Source: an uncultured bacterium
GTDB taxonomy: Bacteria; Hydrogenedentota; Hydrogenedentia; Hydrogenedentales; CAILVY01
Length of the DNA: 64,000 bases
Direction: 5' to 3'
Assembly: GCA_937951485.1 (NCBI GenBank)
Contig: CALEDJ010000045.1
Location: 62,001-126,000, forward strand
Part shown: positions 18,278 to 25,787 of the stretch, piece after piece
Numbering within the stretch: the first letter of the stretch is position 1
Layout of the letters: each line of letters starts with the position of its first letter
The notes under the pieces: model-generated
What the model saw: the letters and a program-made list of their open reading frames with translations, nothing else
Database searches by the model: none
Told to the model about the DNA's origin: nothing
Translations under genes and position numbers: made by a program

Positions 18278-19180
18278 TTATTGCTGGGCCGCGGCGGCGA
18301 TTTCCCGGGCGAACTTTTCAAAATTTGTGACACATTCCGCCAAGTCGGGCAGCGAGTTTTCCCAATTGTGTTCGTACTCGGCGGAAAAGACGCCCTTGAA
18401 GCCCTGGCGGTGGATCTCTTCGAGCAGCGCCTTCACGTTGGCCTTGCCCGTACCCCACGGCACATCATGGGCGCGCGGGTCCATATCGTTCAGGTCCTTG
18501 AAATGGAAGGAAATGATGCGCCCCTCCAGTTTCTTGATGGCTTCCAGCGGGTCGATGCCGGAACGCATCCAGTGGCCGGTATCGGCGCAGGCGCCCAGGC
18601 GTTTGCTGCGGCCTTCGACCACCTCCAGCACGCGGTCGGGATTCCAATAAACGGAAGGCTTGGGGTGGTTGTGGATGGCTACGTTGATTTCATACTCGTC
18701 GGCCAATTTCTCGATCAGATCGAACGCCGCTTTGGGGGGTTCGGAACAGATCGTCTCGATGCCCATCGCCTTGGCGAACTCAAAAACCTTGCGCGCCTCC
18801 TCCTCGTTGTTCGGCAGGCCGACCACGCCGTAGTTGACCAGTTTCACGTTGGCCGAGGCGAGTTTGTCGAGCACGGTCTTCTGCAGTTCGGCGGGCATGT
18901 TGTGGTCGAATTTCACGTCCTCCGGCATGTCGGGGCTGAGCCGCTGGCCGGGATAGGCTTCGATCCAATTCAGGCCGAGCGAAGCGGTTTTTTCCACCGC
19001 CTCATAAAACGTGAAGCGGTTGAAGGTGTAGGCCTGGCAGCCCAAACGCCAACCCAAGGCCTCGGCGGTCGGAGCGCCCTCGGCGACCTTATCCTGCGCG
19101 GCCGCCTGGCCGTCCGGGCAAAAGGCCGCCCCCGCCCCAAGAAGCATGGCAATCATGGCAATCGTGGTCATCCTTTTCAT
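18278..19180 (-). CDS. exported sugar phosphate isomerase/epimerase-like TIM-barrel protein
   Basis: 300 residues from ATG 19180, which has AGGAAAGGA upstream; the long upstream frame is repeat DNA and is excluded. A Sec-type signal (MTTIAMIAMLLGAGAAF, cleavage near QAAAQ) exports it. The barrel has WRLGCQAYTFNRFTF, then AYPGQRLSP and substrate or metal residues in AIHNHPKPSVYW, GACADTGHWMRSG, ISFHFKDLND and FSAEYEHNW. This is the common secreted 'sugar phosphate isomerase' type in planctomycete-like genomes. It parallels the Tat-exported homologue at 14364 but uses a different export route. Confidence 0.87.
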   Translation of the reverse strand: MKRMTTIAMIAMLLGAGAAFCPDGQAAAQDKVAEGAPTAEALGWRLGCQAYTFNRFTFYEAVEKTASLGLNWIEAYPGQRLSPDMPEDVKFDHNMPAELQKTVLDKLASANVKLVNYGVVGLPNNEEEARKVFEFAKAMGIETICSEPPKAAFDLIEKLADEYEINVAIHNHPKPSVYWNPDRVLEVVEGRSKRLGACADTGHWMRSGIDPLEAIKKLEGRIISFHFKDLNDMDPRAHDVPWGTGKANVKALLEEIHRQGFKGVFSAEYEHNWENSLPDLAECVTNFEKFAREIAAAAQQ

Positions 19181-19413
19181 GGGTAGTCCTTTCCTGATGC
19201 GCGTTTTCATCATCCATCCGAGGGCGATGCGGCGTAGCCCCGCTCCTCCCGCCGGAAATCCCTTTTTCCTGTGGCCGCCGCGCCCATGCGGCGGCTTTCC
19301 TTTTAATCCCTGGGTTGTCCGCAAGGTTGCCTTTGGCGCGTCGCGCCGAAGGCGGACAAAGCGCCTTTCATGTTCCCATATTCCCAGGGTGCGGCGCAAA
19401 CCGCCGGGGAACC

Positions 19414-19463
19414 GGCAAGATGCCGCATCTGCGTTGACGAAAAAGTGGATGCGGCATCTTGCC
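19414..19463. repeat. perfect 16-bp hairpin
   Basis: GGCAAGATGCCGCATC (19414-19429) is followed after 18 bases by its exact reverse complement (19448-19463). There is no T tract, so it does not look like an ordinary terminator. A weak echo (TCGGCATCTTGCC) occurs at about 38341. Confidence 0.8.
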
Positions 19464-19670
19464 GTATTCTTTGCGTGCGGACTTGGGGAGGCACGCGGAC
19501 CGATATGGACGAACATGGACAGGGCGCCGAGGCTGATGCCAACGTTCCGTGCCGATGCCCCGCTTGAAAGCCTTTGGAAGGGGTCGTATACTGCCGTCAA
19601 TCAAGCCGCAACAGAAGGATGGGTAACATTTCAGCCGACTGGTGTAACCTTTCGAATCAACACACATAAC

Positions 19671-19770
19671 GAGACATTTGCGAAATGGACTGTTTTCGAT
19701 CATAAGAACACGAAATATCCTGGTTTTTGGCCGGGACTCAGGTCCCTGACACCTGTTTTGCAAATGCCTC
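19671..19770 (+). repeat. ~100-bp palindromic dispersed element, copy 1
   Basis: It begins GAGACATTTGCGAAATGGAC and ends TTTTGCAAATGCCTC, so the termini are inverted repeats. The internal CATAAGAACACGAAATATC is shared exactly with the copy at 51344-51441 (inverted) and nearly so with 30113-30210. A fourth copy begins at 63983. Confidence 0.85.
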
Positions 19771-19785
19771 ATGACATTTTCTTTT

Positions 19786-19889
19786 CGTCATTGCGAGCGG
19801 TGAGGCGCACTGCGCCGCTGAGCGAAGCATTGTGGGGCGCACTGTGTATCCGGATTGCCGCCCTGCGCTTCACTGCGACCGCGATGACG
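19786..19889. repeat. CGTCATTGCGAGCG..-type interspersed palindrome
   Basis: It opens CGTCATTGCGAGCG and closes GCGACCGCGATGACG, with internal GCGAAGC and CGGATTGCCG blocks. Very similar CGTCATTGCGAGCGAAGCGA elements are known from many unrelated bacteria. A partial copy lies at 38472-38520. Confidence 0.75.
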
Positions 19890-19945
19890 GCGTTATGCGT
19901 AGTGGTTAGTTCAGTCGGCTGAAATGTTACAAATATGGAGGTACC

Positions 19946-20938
19946 ATGCGCGCATTGGTGACGGGCGGGGCGGGGTTTATCGGGTCGCATTTGTGCGAGG
20001 CGCTGGTGGCGCGGGGCGACACCGTGTCTGTGCTGGACGACCTGAGCACGGGGCGCTTTGAGAACATCGAGCATATTCCCGGCATCGAGTGTGTCATTGA
20101 TTCCACGATGAACCAGGAGATCGTGCGCGACATGGTGCGCGCCGTGGATGTCGTTTATCATCTGGGCGCGACGGTCGGCGTGCAACTCGTGGTGAATGAC
20201 CCCATCCACACCATTGTCAACAACATCTGGGGCACTGAAATCGTTTTGGAGGAAACCTGCCGCTACCGGCGCAAACTCCTGATCACCTCGACCAGCGAGG
20301 TCTATGGCAAAGGCTCCCGGGAGGTCTTTCAGGAAGACGACGACCGGGTCATCGGCCCGACGAACCGGCACCGCTGGTGCTATGCCGCCTCCAAGGCGAT
20401 TGACGAGTTTCTCGCCTTTGCCTACTGGCGTGAAAAGCGGCATCCGGTCGTCATCGCGCGGCTCTTCAACACCGTCGGCCCGCGCCAGACCGGCCGATAC
20501 GGCATGGTCATTCCGACCTTTGTCACCCAGGCGCTCCGCAATGAGCCGCTGACCGTTTTCGGCGACGGCAAGCAGTCGCGATGCTTCACCTACGTCGGCG
20601 ACGTCGTGCCCGCGCTCATTCAATTGATGGACCGTTCCGAAGTCAACGGCAATGTGTACAATATCGGCAGCACAATGCGCGTCACCATCGAGGACCTGGC
20701 GCGGCGCATCATCGAACGCACCGGCAGCAGTTCCACCATCAAGTACATCCCCTACGAGGAGGTTTACGGCGAGGGCTACGAGGACATGCGCCACCGCGAA
20801 CCGTGCCTGAAGAGAATCCAGGCGGCCATCGGCTATGAACCCAAGACCTCCCTCGATGAAATCATAGACTCCGTCATTGCGGACATCCGCCCCCGTCTCC
20901 ACCGGCAAGCCATCGAAAACCGCCCGGCATATCCCTGA
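19946..20938 (+). CDS. NAD-dependent nucleotide-sugar epimerase/dehydratase (extended SDR)
   Basis: 330 residues; the ribosome binding site GGAGG lies just past the inverted-repeat segment. The N-terminal nucleotide-binding motif is TGGAGFIGSH (residues 6-15). The catalytic YxxxK is YAASK, preceded by STSEVYGKG. The substrate domain has RLFNTVGPRQTGRYGMVIPTF and FGDGKQSRCFTYVGDVV. These match UDP-glucose 4-epimerase, UDP-glucuronate decarboxylase and related enzymes; the NTVGPRQTGRYGMV block is closest to the UDP-glucuronate decarboxylase/ArnA-like branch. Probably supplies sugars for surface glycans, consistent with the glycosyltransferase downstream. Confidence 0.9.
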   Translation: MRALVTGGAGFIGSHLCEALVARGDTVSVLDDLSTGRFENIEHIPGIECVIDSTMNQEIVRDMVRAVDVVYHLGATVGVQLVVNDPIHTIVNNIWGTEIVLEETCRYRRKLLITSTSEVYGKGSREVFQEDDDRVIGPTNRHRWCYAASKAIDEFLAFAYWREKRHPVVIARLFNTVGPRQTGRYGMVIPTFVTQALRNEPLTVFGDGKQSRCFTYVGDVVPALIQLMDRSEVNGNVYNIGSTMRVTIEDLARRIIERTGSSSTIKYIPYEEVYGEGYEDMRHREPCLKRIQAAIGYEPKTSLDEIIDSVIADIRPRLHRQAIENRPAYP

Positions 20939-20954
20939 CTGGAAATCAAGAATG

Positions 20955-21305
20955 GGTACCACTTCAGCGCAATGGGCCAAACTGTCGGGTCATGCCATAT
21001 GGCCTTTTACATCCCCCGGCGCTTCGCGCCACCCCCTTCAAAGGGGGATTCATAGATACGCAGGGTGTATGTATGTTCTGTCACGATCTTTGTGCCACCG
21101 CCTTCCAAGGGGGACTCTCAGGGCGGCTTTGTGCAACGTCGCATCTCTTAAGAGCACTCTTTTCCATGGGCATACAGGTCCTCTTTGGATATGGCAATTA
21201 AATCCCCCTTTGAAGGGGGTGGCGCGAAGCGCCGGGGGATGTTGTATATATAAACGCTCCCAAGCATCTTGTGCCTGTTTCCTGACACATGGAACGGCAT
21301 CATGA
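20955..21305 (-). repeat. composite hairpin element with 42-bp perfect inverted repeats
   Basis: ACATCCCCCGGCGCTTCGCG.. at 21009-21050 is the exact reverse complement of 21201-21242 (42 bp), separated by 150 bp. Outside the arms, the left flank (GGTACCACTT..GCGCAATGG..ATGGCCTTTTACAT) matches the right parts of the copies at 24534 and 60491. The right flank (CTGTTTCC..CATGGAACGGCATCATGA) matches the left part of the copy at 24534. The locus therefore looks like the long version of a shorter dispersed element. A third, degenerate core (CCACCGCCTTCCAAGGGGGA) lies in the middle. It fills the gap before the methyltransferase gene. Confidence 0.8.
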
Positions 21306-21357
21306 TTTTCCGAATAAACGACGAAAAACTGCGCCATTCAATTAAAGAGTTAAAAAA

Positions 21358-21945
21358 ATGGGAATCCTGAGTGGGCGCATCCGACGTCAACGCATGATGA
21401 TGGCGGCGCCGTATATCCGGGGGGCGGTGCTGGACTTGGGCTGCGGCGAAGCGGCCATGCTGGAACTTTTCGGCGACCGCATGGAATCCTACACCGGCGT
21501 CGAGCAGGCGCCGGGGCGCGCCCGCAAACTCGCCAAACGCCATCCCGGCCACGTGTTTGTGCACCGCGACCTGGACGACGACCCGTTGGGCTTCGAAGCG
21601 CAATTCGATGTGGCGCTGCTGATCGCCGTGATCGAGCATGTGTACAACCAGAAGCATCTGTTCCGCGAAGTGGTGCACGCGCTTAAGCCCGATGGACGCA
21701 TCGTCATCACCACGCCCACCCCGTTCGGCAATGACGTGGCGCACTGGATCGGCGCGCGGCTCGGTCTCTTCTCGCCCGGCGCGGCGGACGACCACGTGGT
21801 GATTTACAACCGCAGACGCTTCGAGATTCTGGCGCGGGATTTCGGACTGGAACTGGAACGGTACCAGCGGTTCCAGTGCGGCTGCAACCAACTGGCCGTG
21901 CTCCGGCGCAAAGCGCCGGACCCGCCACGGGATGCGCGGCCATGA
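21358..21945 (+). CDS. class I SAM-dependent methyltransferase
   Basis: 195 residues. Motif I is seen as VLDLGCGEAAML, followed by an acidic SYTGVEQAPGR and motif IV-like FDVALLIAVIEHV, then LKPDGRIVITTPTPFG. These identify a Methyltransf_11/23-type Rossmann domain. The ribosome binding site is weak (AAAGAG). The stop overlaps the start of the glycosyltransferase gene (ATGA at 21942-21945), indicating translational coupling and a role in glycan or lipid-glycan modification. Confidence 0.88.
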   Translation: MGILSGRIRRQRMMMAAPYIRGAVLDLGCGEAAMLELFGDRMESYTGVEQAPGRARKLAKRHPGHVFVHRDLDDDPLGFEAQFDVALLIAVIEHVYNQKHLFREVVHALKPDGRIVITTPTPFGNDVAHWIGARLGLFSPGAADDHVVIYNRRRFEILARDFGLELERYQRFQCGCNQLAVLRRKAPDPPRDARP

Positions 21946-22802
21946 CCCCGCAGATCAGCGTGATCATCCCCTCGTACAATCCCGATGCGGCGCTGCTCGA
22001 TCGCCTGTACCGGTCGCTGCTGGCGCAGCGTTTCGCGGATTTTGAGGCGATCCTGGTGGATGACGGGTCCGACCGCGCCGATTATGCCGCCATCGCCGAC
22101 CCGCGTTTCCGAATCCTGCGCCAACCGCAGCATCGCGGCCCCGCCGCATGCCGCAACGCCGGCGCGGCGGCCGCGCAAAGTCCGTATCTCTTCTTCACCG
22201 ACACAGACTGCGAACTGCACCCCGACACCCTCGCCCATGCCGTCCGCGTCATCCCCGATGAGGATGCCGTCGCGGGCAACACGATCACGCGGGTGGAAAC
22301 GAGATTCGGGCGCGCCGTCGCGCTCCTGGGATTCCCCGGCGGCGGCATCCTCGGCTTTGACCGCGTGTGGCGCGTGGACCCCGACGGCCGCGCCTACAGT
22401 TTCAGCAGTTGCAACCTCGCCATCAAACGCGACGTCTTCGACGCGATGGGGGGCTTCGATGAGAGTTTCCCCGTCGCCGGCGGCGAAGATACTGTGCTGG
22501 CGCGGCGCATGGTCGAAGCGGGCCGCCGCATCCGCTATCTGCCCGAACAGATCGTGTGCCATGTGGAAAAGAGCCGCCTGCGCGACTTCATCCGCTGGCA
22601 GATCACGCGGGGGCGCGGCAATTACCACATCCGCCGGAAAGTGGGCCGCGTCGGCGGCTATCTGCGCCTGCGCGTGTGGACCTTCAAGAACAGTCTGCTG
22701 CGCGCCGGGCCGCGCTATGCTCCCGTCGTGATCGCGCTCATCGCGCTTTCCGTCCTGCTCCAGACCTGGGGCTATCGCCTGGAACGCAGACACGCAAAAT
22801 AA
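21942..22802 (+). CDS. family 2 glycosyltransferase
   Basis: 286 residues from the ATG overlapping the upstream stop. The GT-A fold is clear: ISVIIPSYNPD, AILVDDGSD, the DxD-like TDTDCEL, and FDESFPVAGGEDTVLARRM, a GGEDT block typical of GT2 enzymes. A C-terminal hydrophobic segment (YAPVVIALIALSVLLQTWGY) probably anchors it to the membrane. It transfers a sugar from a nucleotide donor during surface polysaccharide or glycolipid synthesis; donor and acceptor are unknown. Confidence 0.9.
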   Translation: MTPQISVIIPSYNPDAALLDRLYRSLLAQRFADFEAILVDDGSDRADYAAIADPRFRILRQPQHRGPAACRNAGAAAAQSPYLFFTDTDCELHPDTLAHAVRVIPDEDAVAGNTITRVETRFGRAVALLGFPGGGILGFDRVWRVDPDGRAYSFSSCNLAIKRDVFDAMGGFDESFPVAGGEDTVLARRMVEAGRRIRYLPEQIVCHVEKSRLRDFIRWQITRGRGNYHIRRKVGRVGGYLRLRVWTFKNSLLRAGPRYAPVVIALIALSVLLQTWGYRLERRHAK

Positions 22803-22803
22803 C

Positions 22804-22923
22804 CCGGACCGGCGGCAATGTGTCGTCCGCCTGAAGCCGCCGCGCGGCGACCGGGCACTTCACCTGCTCGACGATCTGCAGGCAGATGGGCTTGGGGCCG
22901 CCCGGATGGATGTGAATCTGCAT
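22804..22923 (-). pseudogene. remnant of a GntR-family (YtrA-like) regulator N-terminus
   Basis: On the minus strand from an ATG at 22923 the frame reads MQIHIHPGGPKPICLQIVEQ, then VKCPVAARRLQADDTLPPVR. This closely follows the start of YtrA/YhcF-type GntR regulators (PIYxQIVEQIK..GxLxxGDxLPSVR). After 40 residues the match stops at the 3' end of the glycosyltransferase gene, and the recognition helix and remainder are missing. I read it as a gene fragment left by rearrangement. It is not expected to make a functional regulator. Confidence 0.55.
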
Positions 22924-23136
22924 GGCGCATCCAATCGCATTAACGTATGAATATATTAATACAATCAGATTTATATGGCAAGTACTTTTCTGCACGCGTG
23001 CCCAAGCGCCGTCGCGGGCGGCGGGTTTTATTGGAATGGGGGTGCGGCGTCGTGATAAACTACCGTCGCAGTTCGGGATCATTCGTTTTTCCCGAAATAT
23101 TCCCCCGCAGTCGGTATTTACAGGAGAAAGCGCACC
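22924..23136 (+). promoter_or_regulatory. AT-rich leader of the aldolase gene
   Basis: Locally AT-rich DNA (AACGTATGAATATATTAATAC near 22945-22965) with no gene. It probably holds the promoter of the aldolase, but I could not choose one hexamer pair over others. Confidence 0.3.
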
Positions 23137-24174
23137 ATGCCACTTGTACCCATGCGTCAGATATTGGATGAGGCCGCGAAGGGCGGCTATGGGGTTGGCG
23201 CATTCAACGTCAACAACATGGAACAGATTCAGGCGATCATGCAGGCCGCGAACGACACAAACAGCCCGGTGATCATCCAGGCGAGTCGCGGCGCGCTGAA
23301 ATACAGCAAGATGATCTACCTCAAGAAACTGATGGAGGCGGCGGTGGAGGAATATCCGCACATTCCCGTGGCGTTGCACCTGGATCACGGCAACAGCGTG
23401 GAAACCTGCAAGATGGCGATTGACCTGGGTTTCACGTCGGTGATGATGGACGGGTCGCTGGCGGAGGACGGCAAGACGCCCAACAGTTACGAGAAAAACG
23501 TGGAGGTGACGCGGGCGGTGGTGGAACTGGCGCATCCGCTTGGCGTGACGGTGGAGGGTGAGTTGGGCTGTCTGGGCGGCATCGAGGACGGCCACGGCGC
23601 AGGGCTTTCTGACGAAGCGGTGAAAGACCACCTTACCGACCCGGCGCAGGCGGAAGATTTCGTGAAACAGACAGGGGTGGACGCGCTGGCGGTCGCCATC
23701 GGCACGAGCCACGGCGCCTACAAGTCGGGCCGGAAAGACCCGAAAACCGGCGAAGTGCTTCCGCCGACGCTGGCCATGGACCGCATCCACGAAATCCACA
23801 AGCGCATGCCGCACTGCCACATGGTGATGCACGGCTCCAGTTCGGTCCCGCAGGAACTGGTGGACATCATCAACAAGTACGGCGGCAAAATGCCCGGCAC
23901 TTTCGGCATCCCGATCGAGCAGATTCAAGACGGCATCAAACACGGCGTGCGCAAAATCAACGTGGACACCGACAGCCGCCTGGCGATTACCGGGGCGATT
24001 CGCAAAGTCTTCGCGGAGCAACCGGAAAAATTCGATCCCCGCGACTACCTCAAGCCTGCGCGCGAGGCTGCCTATCAGGTGTATCTTGCGCGGATGAAAG
24101 CCTTCGGCCAGGCGGGCCACGCCGGCGACTACAAACCCATGACCCTGGACGAGATTAAAACAATCTACCGATGA
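23137..24174 (+). CDS. fba: class II fructose-bisphosphate aldolase
   Basis: 345 residues with a GGAGAAAG ribosome binding site. Class II metal-site residues are visible: HLDHGNS (His ligand following the catalytic Asp), GELG with the Glu ligand, IGTSHGAYK (His) and MHGSSSVP (His). The C-terminal GIRKINVDTDSRLA-type segment (VRKINVDTDSRLA) binds the phosphate. The sequence is closest to the CbbA-like branch that ends with an extended helical tail. It cleaves fructose 1,6-bisphosphate to DHAP and glyceraldehyde 3-phosphate, with zinc. A terminator follows, so it is probably monocistronic. Confidence 0.96.
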   Translation: MPLVPMRQILDEAAKGGYGVGAFNVNNMEQIQAIMQAANDTNSPVIIQASRGALKYSKMIYLKKLMEAAVEEYPHIPVALHLDHGNSVETCKMAIDLGFTSVMMDGSLAEDGKTPNSYEKNVEVTRAVVELAHPLGVTVEGELGCLGGIEDGHGAGLSDEAVKDHLTDPAQAEDFVKQTGVDALAVAIGTSHGAYKSGRKDPKTGEVLPPTLAMDRIHEIHKRMPHCHMVMHGSSSVPQELVDIINKYGGKMPGTFGIPIEQIQDGIKHGVRKINVDTDSRLAITGAIRKVFAEQPEKFDPRDYLKPAREAAYQVYLARMKAFGQAGHAGDYKPMTLDEIKTIYR

Positions 24175-24198
24175 CCTGTTGAGACGGCATTCTGTGCG

Positions 24199-24240
24199 CG
24201 CCGCCCATCGGCAATGCGTTGCGGTGGGCGGCGTTTTCTG
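24199..24240 (+). terminator. rho-independent terminator of the aldolase gene
   Basis: A perfect 9-bp stem pairs CGCCGCCCA (24199-24207) with TGGGCGGCG (24225-24233) and is followed by TTTTCTGTT. It starts 25 bp after the aldolase stop codon. Confidence 0.85.
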
Positions 24241-24257
24241 TTAACGCCCCCGCTGTC

Positions 24258-24371
24258 TCACCGGCCCACAAGGTAGGAGATAAGGGCGATGATCGGCATC
24301 ATAACGGTCAGCACCAGGGTCAGAACCAGCGATCCGCCCCAGAGATAAAACACAAACTCGACGTTTTCCAC
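24258..24371 (-). CDS. possible 37-residue single-pass membrane peptide
   Basis: Reading from a GTG at 24371 gives VENVEFVFYLWGGSLVLTLV and then LTVMMPIIALISYLVGR. It is almost wholly a transmembrane helix with a basic end. GGAGG lies 8 bases before the GTG, which supports translation. The open frame extends upstream to 24467 but that part is charged and has no better start. No family recognised. The size and the lone helix mean chance cannot be excluded. Confidence 0.35.
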   Translation of the reverse strand: MENVEFVFYLWGGSLVLTLVLTVMMPIIALISYLVGR

Positions 24372-24533
24372 TCCTTCATCCTCCGATGGTATGAACATGC
24401 CTCGCACGCAATCGGCGTCCATCGATATACAGCGAAATGCCCGATGACTTTCCGGCGGCCGTGCCATTATATCAGACGGGAAAAATGTGACGCATCAGTC
24501 GAATGCTGGAACGTGTTTTGGTTTGTTTCGACT

Positions 24534-24662
24534 ATCATGAACCCGTTTTATGTCTGGGGAAACAAGCACATGATGTAGATTCCCCGGCGCGAAGCGCGGG
24601 GGGCTAAGAGGCCATATCGTGCGCCCGGAAGATGCATTCCATTGCGCAAAAGTGCTACCAAG
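24534..24662 (+). repeat. composite hairpin element, short copy
   Basis: It reads ATCATGAACCCGTTTTATGT, then GAAACAAGCACATGATG, the core CCCCGGCGCGAAGCGCGGGG, GAGGCCATAT, and ends CCATTGCGCAAAAGTGCTACC. Left and right parts match the two flanks of the 20955-21305 locus, and the right part matches 60491-60572. With the rest of 24372-24860, which holds no gene, it separates the aldolase from the nuclease-like gene. Confidence 0.75.
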
Positions 24663-24860
24663 GTTCCTTTTCCGGTGACGGATTTGAATAAGACGCAAGC
24701 AACCAAGGCTCCGACTCGGTCGGATTCGGATGGATCATACCGGCCCGACCAACCGAGATCGCCCTTGTGTATTGTGCGTCCGGGGCGATAAGATAAGGGG
24801 GACAGTGTTGAATGAACGAAAATGATGCGGCCCGCTGGGGTCGATCCAGGGAGACGGATC

Positions 24861-25787
24861 ATGCGAAAGATGGCGGCAGTGCTGGCATTGACGGCGTTGG
24901 TCGTCGGCGGGATGGCGGCGCGGGCGGAGACGTTCACGGCGCGGGTGACGGGGGTGGCGGCGGGCGACCTGGTCACGGTGAAGCAGGGCGACAACGAACG
25001 GGAACTGCGGCTTTACGGGGTGGCGTGTCCGGAGCCGGGGCAGCCGTATGCCGCCGAGGCGAAGGCGTTCACCGAAAAACGCGCGCTGGACAGGGAGGTT
25101 TCGGTGGAAGTCAGGGCGACGGACAACGAGGGACGGGCCGTCGCCATGATCATTCTGCCGGACTATGTGAATCTCAATCATGCGCTGGTGCAGGCGGGGC
25201 TGGCGTGGTGGGACCAGGACAATGTGCCGAAGGATGCGGCGCTGAAAAGCCTGAACGCAAAGGCCATTGCCGCGCAGGCGGGCCTGTGGAGCGATGCGGC
25301 GCCGCTCTCGCCGGCGGATTACCGCCGCAGCAAGGGGCTTGAACCCGTTGTGTACGCGCAGGCTGGTGAGGCGGTCGCCGCCGCGCCGCAGAAGACCGAA
25401 TCGGCGGAGGAAGAGCCGAAATCCATCAGCGCCAAGGGGGACGCCGTGTATACGGGCGGCCGGGTTGTCAATGTCGGCGACATCAAGTTCGACAAGGAAC
25501 TCACCGAGGCCGACGGGCTGGCGCTGTTGTCAAAACACATGCCGACCGTGGCCACCGACGCCAACGGCAACCCGATCGGGCTGGCGGTGCCGAACATCAG
25601 CCAGATTCCCTACGCCTCCGCGCTCGGTTTCCAGGACGGCGACATCATCGCCGGCGTCAACGGGGAACCCCTCACCAATATGAACCAGATTATGGGCATG
25701 ATCGAACGTCACAAGAACAGCAAGACCCTGAACGTGCAGATCATTCGGGGCGGACGCCCGGAAACTGTCACGTTCAACATTCCCTGA
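24861..25787 (+). CDS. exported SNase-like domain fused to a PDZ domain
   Basis: 308 residues from ATG 24861 (GGGAGA upstream). A signal peptide ends near ARAE. Residues about 23-155 form a staphylococcal-nuclease-like OB fold: RLYGVACPEPGQPYAAEAK, then DNEGRAVAMI and LVQAGLAWW. Arg50, Glu58 and Arg92 match the nuclease catalytic Arg35, Glu43 and Arg87. However, the calcium ligand Asp40 is replaced by Ala55 (the usual GIDxPE is GVACPE here), so catalysis is doubtful. A linker follows, then a C-terminal PDZ domain (about 225-305, SALGFQDGDIIAGVNGEPL) like those of HtrA and GspC. It may bind a partner or nucleic acid in the periplasm rather than cut DNA. Confidence 0.85.
   Translation: MRKMAAVLALTALVVGGMAARAETFTARVTGVAAGDLVTVKQGDNERELRLYGVACPEPGQPYAAEAKAFTEKRALDREVSVEVRATDNEGRAVAMIILPDYVNLNHALVQAGLAWWDQDNVPKDAALKSLNAKAIAAQAGLWSDAAPLSPADYRRSKGLEPVVYAQAGEAVAAAPQKTESAEEEPKSISAKGDAVYTGGRVVNVGDIKFDKELTEADGLALLSKHMPTVATDANGNPIGLAVPNISQIPYASALGFQDGDIIAGVNGEPLTNMNQIMGMIERHKNSKTLNVQIIRGGRPETVTFNIP

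Larger units (their letters stand above)
19623..19930. repeat. segment bounded by perfect 19-bp inverted repeats
   Basis: GTAACATTTCAGCCGACTG at 19623-19641 is the exact reverse complement of 19912-19930. The 308-bp unit contains two other repeat families and no ORF with coding character. This is the layout of a MITE-like non-autonomous element, but no target-site duplication was verified. Confidence 0.65.
19181..19945. other. 765-bp intergenic repeat island
   Basis: No gene is supported. Left to right it holds a perfect 16-bp inverted repeat (19414-19463) and then a 308-bp segment bounded by perfect 19-bp inverted repeats (19623-19641 and 19912-19930). Inside that segment lie a 100-bp palindromic element (19671-19770) and a CGTCATTGCGAGCG-type element (19786-19889). 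The right inverted repeat ends 15 bp before the start codon of the epimerase gene, so part of that gene's 5' region is repeat-derived. Confidence 0.8.

Noticed and set aside
19303..19772. Small open frames inside the repeat island
   Set aside because: They consist of translated palindromic repeats; no start signals or conserved protein character.
22738..24120. Long antisense frame covering the aldolase gene
   Set aside because: Only its last 61 codons contain the GntR-like remnant, which begins at its own ATG at 22923; the rest is a shadow of fba.
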